Part shown: piece after piece, positions 59,330-64,000 of the stretch
How the letters are laid out: every line of letters begins with the position of its first letter
Numbering within the stretch: position 1 is the first letter of the stretch
Origin: Toxorhynchites rutilus septentrionalis
Taxonomy: Eukaryota > Arthropoda > Insecta > Diptera > Culicidae
Length of the DNA: 64,000 bases
Assembly: GCF_029784135.1 (NCBI RefSeq)
Contig: NC_073746.1
Location: 228,793,882-228,857,881, forward strand
Reading direction: 5' to 3'
Notes under the pieces: generated by a model
What the model saw: the letters and a program-made list of their open reading frames with translations, nothing else
Told to the model about the DNA's origin: nothing
The model's database searches: none
Program-made: the position numbers and the translations under genes

Positions 59330-59780
59330 ACGTGAAAATAACGTTTTTCAAAAATTCATAATTTTTGATCTTCTGAACCGATTCAAATAATCGACATAGT
59401 TAATTGAAGTCAATAATTTGACCCTTGCAAAAAAGGGGAATTCTATTCCCATATATAACTCAAAAAAGAGAAAAAGAACACATATGATTTTGAGTAAAAA
59501 ATGTAAATGTGTAAAAAATCCTCAGTTTTCAAGAAAAAATACAGAAAATTATAGCGTCGTTAGCCCGAAACCATGTAAATAATAAAAAATGGGTACAATA
59601 AATAATTACGAAAACAAAATTCAAATTTCTTGCAAGTTTGATATTTTTCCAAAAAAGACTAATTAACATCAATTTGATGTGTCGATTATCTGAATCGGCT
59701 TAGTGGTTCGAAAGTTATGAGTTTTTGATAAATTTTTGGATTTTGGATTTTTGGATATTTGGATTGATGCTAGGAGATAT
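59330..59780 (-). repeat. Unclassified dispersed repeat, inverted and partial copies
   Basis: 59335-59420 repeats the 'cataatttttgatcttctgaaccgattcaaataatcgacata' landmark in plus orientation. 59500-59750 carries the family in reverse ('gtcgattatctgaatcggcttagtggttcgaaagttatga'). With the plus copy at 58690 this forms an inverted pair around about 370 bp of other DNA. Confidence 0.6.
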
Positions 59781-59999
59781 AAGTATCATTAACTTCCTTG
59801 AATAGTGGATGTGATATAAGTCACTTTATATTCGTGTATATATATTTATAAATATATTTGAACGAAAACATTTGTCGAACAAATTGCAAAACTAAAAATG
59901 TTTATACTGTGCCTTAATTTTTCGAGTGTAACATTCAAAGACCCTTCAATAAAAATGGCATTGGAACAACAAAGTAAAACGGACATACAATTATGACGG

Positions 60000-60096
60000 A
60001 TGACTGCTTTCTCATTGGCGCGTGCTCCAACTAGCGAACCGCCAATTAAAAAGCACTCCAACTAAAAAAGCGCCAATAAGCGAATGTGTACTGTAA
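60000..60096. mobile_element. Right end of a pogo-like element (fragment)
   Basis: 'gcactccaactaaaaaagcgccaataagcg' followed by aatgtgtactgta has the layout of a pogo-type right terminus ending in CTG-TA. 'gcgccaa' and 'ccaactaaaaa' motifs repeat in tandem within 60015-60075. No matching left end was found nearby, so the fragment is incomplete. Confidence 0.45.
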
Positions 60097-60324
60097 AACT
60101 GTAAAAAATATATAAAAAATATACAATCGAAGACTCTTTTTGTCGTTTATGAGTTTGTTTTTTTAAGTTACTGCTAGGCATGTTTGCGGATCAATAGAAA
60201 GATATGATATGTTGATCCTTGAAATAAGTTTGAAAGTTAAGAATTGGAAAAAAATATAAAATTCATGTGAATGGAGACGACTTTTGTGTTCAGCAAATGC
60301 CACTAGGGCTTTTTGCTGATTAAG

Positions 60325-60430
60325 TAAGTAAGATTTCTTCCAAAACGTCAAAACTTTTCAACCATTGAGTCGATTTCAAAAATCGACATATCAAAAGAAA
60401 TCTTAGTCTTCTGTGAATCAACTTCAATCG
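60325..60430 (+). repeat. Fragment of the unclassified dispersed repeat
   Basis: Shares 'aacttttcaaccattgagtcgatttcaaaaatcgacatatcaaa' and 'tagtcttctgtg' with the core of the copies at 13800 and 58870, at lower identity. Confidence 0.45.
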
Positions 60431-63400
60431 GCCATTCAAACACACTCAGAAATTGAATACTACCGAAAAACTTTAATTATAAAGCTAAGAAAATTTGCCA
60501 CATAATTTTCCACTCTTTCACACCCAATTTCTATCTTGTTGCAATTTCAAACCTCTCAAATTGAATTGTCAAAATGATAGGTCAAAGAACGAAAAGCAGG
60601 AAAAATTAACAAATAATGGGGGGTAAATAATAAAGCAAAGGTAATCATGGCTTTTTAATAACCATCTCAAAAAAATATTGAAAAAAAACATTCCTATTTT
60701 TATTTCTCTTTCAAATTTTGATAAAATTGCACTGAATAGTTAAAGAAGAGCAATATTAATATTTGAATGAACCTATGTAATTATAAACATGTTTATATAA
60801 ACCTTCCCATCTTATCATTCTTCATTAAGGACCTTGGGTCAAGACAGCTAGAAATCCATACACTCTCAAATCAAGTGTGCCTAAAAAAAATATATTCTTC
60901 ACGTAAACAAGCGATGAAAATGTGGACACTTTTTAGTCAGTGAATTGTATGGAGTTCCACTGCTGTGGCTGTGGTAGTAAAAGTTCGAGAGCTGCACATC
61001 TTGAACGGTATGTCGTCACACACTTATTTTATTGACCAACCGTGTATGTTATTGAATTACGCTATGTGGCATTAAAAAGATAAGATTTCTTACTAATTTA
61101 GATGTATATTTGAACTGAAACGGATAAATGTTCTAAATAAGTTCTTTTATTTCGTGCAGTAATAAGTAATTGTTCTGAACTACTCTTTACTACACATCAT
61201 TACGCCAACAAAGGCATATACCTCATTCTTCGTTAAGTTGAGCTTTGACATGTCTACGATAAATTAACACACATCATGAACTATCCTGCGACTCCACGCT
61301 AAGTCGTATTTCATTGCCTGGCAATAATTGAGCTATAAATTAGTGGCCCATCTCTTTGGCAATTATGAATTAGTCAAATCCGCAGCCAAATGAATGGTTC
61401 GAATAACGATTCACCCATTTTCGCCGATAGTGCTACCGTTGGTTGTCGCTTTACAAAAACCCATTTGCCGACACCGAGAACGCCAAGCGCTAACAAAAAT
61501 CTTATCAAATGCCCCATTAATTGCGGTTCCGAGACTCTCGCAGGCCAATATAATGTCTCCACTGGGCTACTCTGGGCAGGCGTGCTTGTGTCTTAATTAA
61601 GATCAAAGCGGCTAGACCCGCCGATTCTCGCTCACTGCTCACTGACCAACCTAACGATTTAAAATAATCCTAAAAGCTTTTTAATTCGTGGCTAGCCGCC
61701 GGGGTGCGATAAAACCTAAATTGACTGGGTGCTGATCCCCCCCGAGTGGGGGAGGGTACCAGGGTATGCAGGATAGAGGTGCCTCTGGTGGTAATCCCGC
61801 ACAGAATACATTCCTGTTCGCTGCTGGAATTCGCGAGTTGATCGGTGGTCCTGCGAGGGAAGTAAGACGACGTGAATTCAGCTGCTGGAAAAGGTATGAA
61901 TTTGCACCTGCAAGTGCGAATGTTGCGATTGGTTACGACACGCACCACGCTCCCGGGAAACGCTCGATGCGCGCCTGAATCCGTTTGGCAATTCGCAATA
62001 ATTCGATCGAAGCTGCGCGATGAAGTGCAATGATTTATTGGAAGAAATAACAGATTCGACAGTGCGACGCACGGACGCAATATTTCATCTACTAAATGTT
62101 TGCGATCGCACTTGTTATTGGGTACTACTGGAACTCCTGGAACTCCTGTTCTCGTCGTTGCTCAGGGGGCTTACGAACGGATTGGTAGCACTCGCTGAGT
62201 TAGGCATCAAAATATATTTGATGAATGTGAATTCCAGTGTTTTATCAACATGCGATTAGTGAATGATTGTTCTGTAAGTATCGAACAATTAAAGCTCTAT
62301 GCAAATAATTAATTAACTAGTACATTACTGCACCGAACCCCTTGAACAATTTGATTCCTCTACTATGCTGCCGTGCACAAACGAAATCTGGCTTCCGAAT
62401 GTCAGACATTCCCAAACTACCGATCGAAAAACAGCACGATACTTCAGCCCTATGCAGTCTATGCTCACCGGTCTTGAAGTAGCAGTGTGAAGCTGCGATG
62501 ACTAATAATGAAATAAAGATTATTCGCGATGCATGTCGATAAGAAATTTGTTTTGCTTTGTCTTGTCGCGAAATTTTCATGCCTTATTTCCACTCACATT
62601 ATTTGCAACACTTTGTCCGTAATTTTTCGCTTGCTCTTCCACTAGCTCTCGTTTGCATAAATCGAATCGAACTGTAGAAGCTCCCCTTCGACAGAGTTCC
62701 ATCCGTCGCAGGACACGCAGACCTCTTGTTATTACATATTTGCATTTTCCTGCACATTTTTCATAATAAAATTGTACGGCCTGTAAAATGTAGCACTTTT
62801 CCACTTAACTCTTCTTGGTTTTCCTGTTGTTTCGTGTGGTGGATTCGAATGAAGATCCCGCATCTCGGTCCCGTGGCACAACATACTTATTTTCACAGCA
62901 TTTTTCTGTTCCCCGCAACCGGTATTATGATTCTTCGCACCTCGCAAAATTCCGAACGTCGGATAGCCGCGGAATCGGACAGATCAACGGTGTGAGCTCG
63001 TTCATGCAATAAATTTAGCATATTTTTTAATTTGCGACTTCTGTTCGATTTCATTTTCATTTCTCCTCTCATTTGGCGCGGACCAAATCTCAAAGCAAAA
63101 CTGGATGCTGTCTTTGGTTCTTCCGTCTGTCTGCCTGCCCTCCTCTCCTCGTCCCCTCGCCACACAGTCCTCATCTCATCTGTCCCTTGATAGCAGATTT
63201 ATATTCATATTTTTATTTTATTTTTATAATACAGAGACGGTGTTAGATTGGCGTTCAACGACGAAGCGAAGCGAAGTGTTCAGCCGACGTTGAGCACAGC
63301 GTTTTGTAGTGTTTGGCGCGTTCGGTGACTTCGCGCAGTCGTCATTCAACTAGTAGCAGGAAAACTTCCGGTTGGACTTCTGGAGTTTAGAATGAGAGGC

Positions 63401-63759
63401 AATAAAACAGATTTATGATTTTTTTGCCTCGTGACTCAACTCTGAAAGAATGTTGTCACATCTTTCGGGGAAAAAGATCCGGTGTTTACACATAATATAC
63501 ATGAAATAGAATCTTATTTCTCCCCCAGATGATCACACAGGTATGGATTTTCTTTAGATATTGGTTCTGCTATTTCTCTGCCTATTGTATTATTGAGAAT
63601 TGAAGATCTTGTCCTTAACAAAGTTTTGCAGGGACCAGAACAGGAAATTTGATGGTGCAGTACCTTGTGAGTACGGTGGATGATGTAACATATACAGTCA
63701 ATCCTAAAATTGAAAATACACATGTTACTTGACGATACTCTCCATTTATTGGTACAACA
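60431..63759. other. Transposon-poor island, candidate regulatory DNA
   Basis: Balanced DNA with few repeats from about 61200 to 63500. An octamer ATGCAAAT (62299-62306) abuts AATTAATTAAC, a POU plus homeodomain-type composite. TTAATTAA occurs at 61594-61601. Overlapping frames on both strands (61374-61600, 61670-62080, 62577-63174) have no domains. 63230-63370 is GC-richer with an initiator-like TCATTC at 63342-63347, a possible but unproven transcription start. Confidence 0.4.
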
Positions 63760-63761
63760 TA

Positions 63762-64000
63762 TTAGGCTGTCAAAAAAGTCCTGCGGTATTTCCGCGAGGT
63801 GTCGTTGTAAGCGCGTAGTTCTAGTTGTATTCATTGTATCGAGTCATACTATAGCTTGTTGGAAAGGTATTTTTGCGCGCTATAATATAGTCCTTTACAG
63901 TGTTTTGTTTGGTTAAGTCATTCTTGAGTTATAGTGTCGCAAATATGGAGCAAAATAAAGAGAAAATCCGACATATTTTACAGTACTACTATGACAAAGG
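63762..64000 (+). mobile_element. mariner element, left end (runs off window)
   Basis: TTAGGCTGTCAAAAAAGTCC at 63762 is a mariner-type terminus preceded by TA (63760-63761). The 5' UTR of about 183 bp, beginning ggtatttccgcgaggtg, leads to an open transposase start at 63945. The terminus, UTR and start are undamaged in what is visible, so this copy may be young. The right end lies beyond the window. Confidence 0.85.
63945..64000 (+). CDS. mariner transposase, N-terminus (partial)
   Basis: The ATG at 63945 opens MEQNKEKIRHILQYYYDKG, the N-terminal beginning of the first helix-turn-helix of a mariner (DD34D) transposase, which binds the TIRs and catalyses cut-and-paste transposition at TA sites. 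The frame is open to the window edge after 18 complete codons. Its start is chosen because it gives the family's usual N-terminus and sits at the expected distance from the TIR. Whether the rest is intact cannot be seen. Confidence 0.85.
   Translation, partial: MEQNKEKIRHILQYYYDK

Noticed and set aside
61374..63174. Cluster of 60-136 codon frames on both strands
   Set aside because: Overlap heavily, no domain or splice-consistent structure; more likely non-coding island DNA.

Overview
The window looks like an intergenic or intronic stretch from a large, transposon-rich insect genome, most likely a culicine mosquito (Aedes or a close relative). This rests on the mixture of element types: tRNA-headed SINEs of the kind common in Aedes, an R1-type LINE, several mariner and pogo remnants, TA- and TTA-flanked MITEs, a BEL/Pao integrase relic, and AT-rich spacer DNA with small islands of higher complexity. 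The species call is inference. I found no host exon, rRNA, functional tRNA or CRISPR array that I can support.

Layout. 1-3450: an old direct-repeat pair, a tRNA-headed SINE and a GC-richer non-repetitive island. 3454-3595: a small TA-flanked MITE. About 4735-12725: the centrepiece, a dead minus-strand non-LTR retrotransposon with an N-terminal Myb-like domain, reverse transcriptase and restriction-like endonuclease. It is split inside its RT domain by a second, much younger minus-strand R1-type LINE (6609-10586), bounded by a 14-bp target-site duplication; this LINE still has a complete ORF2 and carries a minisatellite in its 3' UTR. 12790-14280: a mariner relic and copies of an unclassified dispersed repeat, one of them interrupted by a SINE. 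15893-17611: a perfect-TIR MITE and a composite MITE containing another repeat. 19600-23600 and 25527-27640: mostly transposon-poor DNA. 23640-24900: a decayed LINE split by a MITE. 27990-30150: mariner relic, BEL/Pao integrase relic, SINE.

32972-36921: a pogo/Tigger-like element retaining only the helix-turn-helix start of its transposase. Its right end lies in a 1358-bp tandem duplication whose copies look identical. 37290-37690: transposase scraps. 37700-41560: a transposon-poor island. 41570-42700: a 5'-truncated LINE interrupted by a 321-bp MITE. 43060-44960: a tandem repeat of about 380 bp interrupted by another LINE 3' end. 46179-46640: pogo relic. 48613-48670: a perfect hairpin. 50389-52050: a foldback element followed by a mariner relic. 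52850-56440: mainly unique DNA. 56440-56950: another Tc1/mariner-type relic. 58065-58180: a long TA microsatellite. 58690-60430: more copies of the unclassified dispersed repeat, partly in inverted orientation. 60430-63760: a transposon-poor island with homeodomain- and octamer-like motifs. 63762-64000: the intact left end of a mariner element that runs off the window.

The genes here do not form a pathway; the window is a record of successive insertions. Five cases of one element inside another can be read (LINE in LINE, MITE in LINE twice, SINE in repeat, repeat in MITE), and they give relative ages. Between these insertions lie several non-repetitive islands that are the best candidates for host regulatory DNA.
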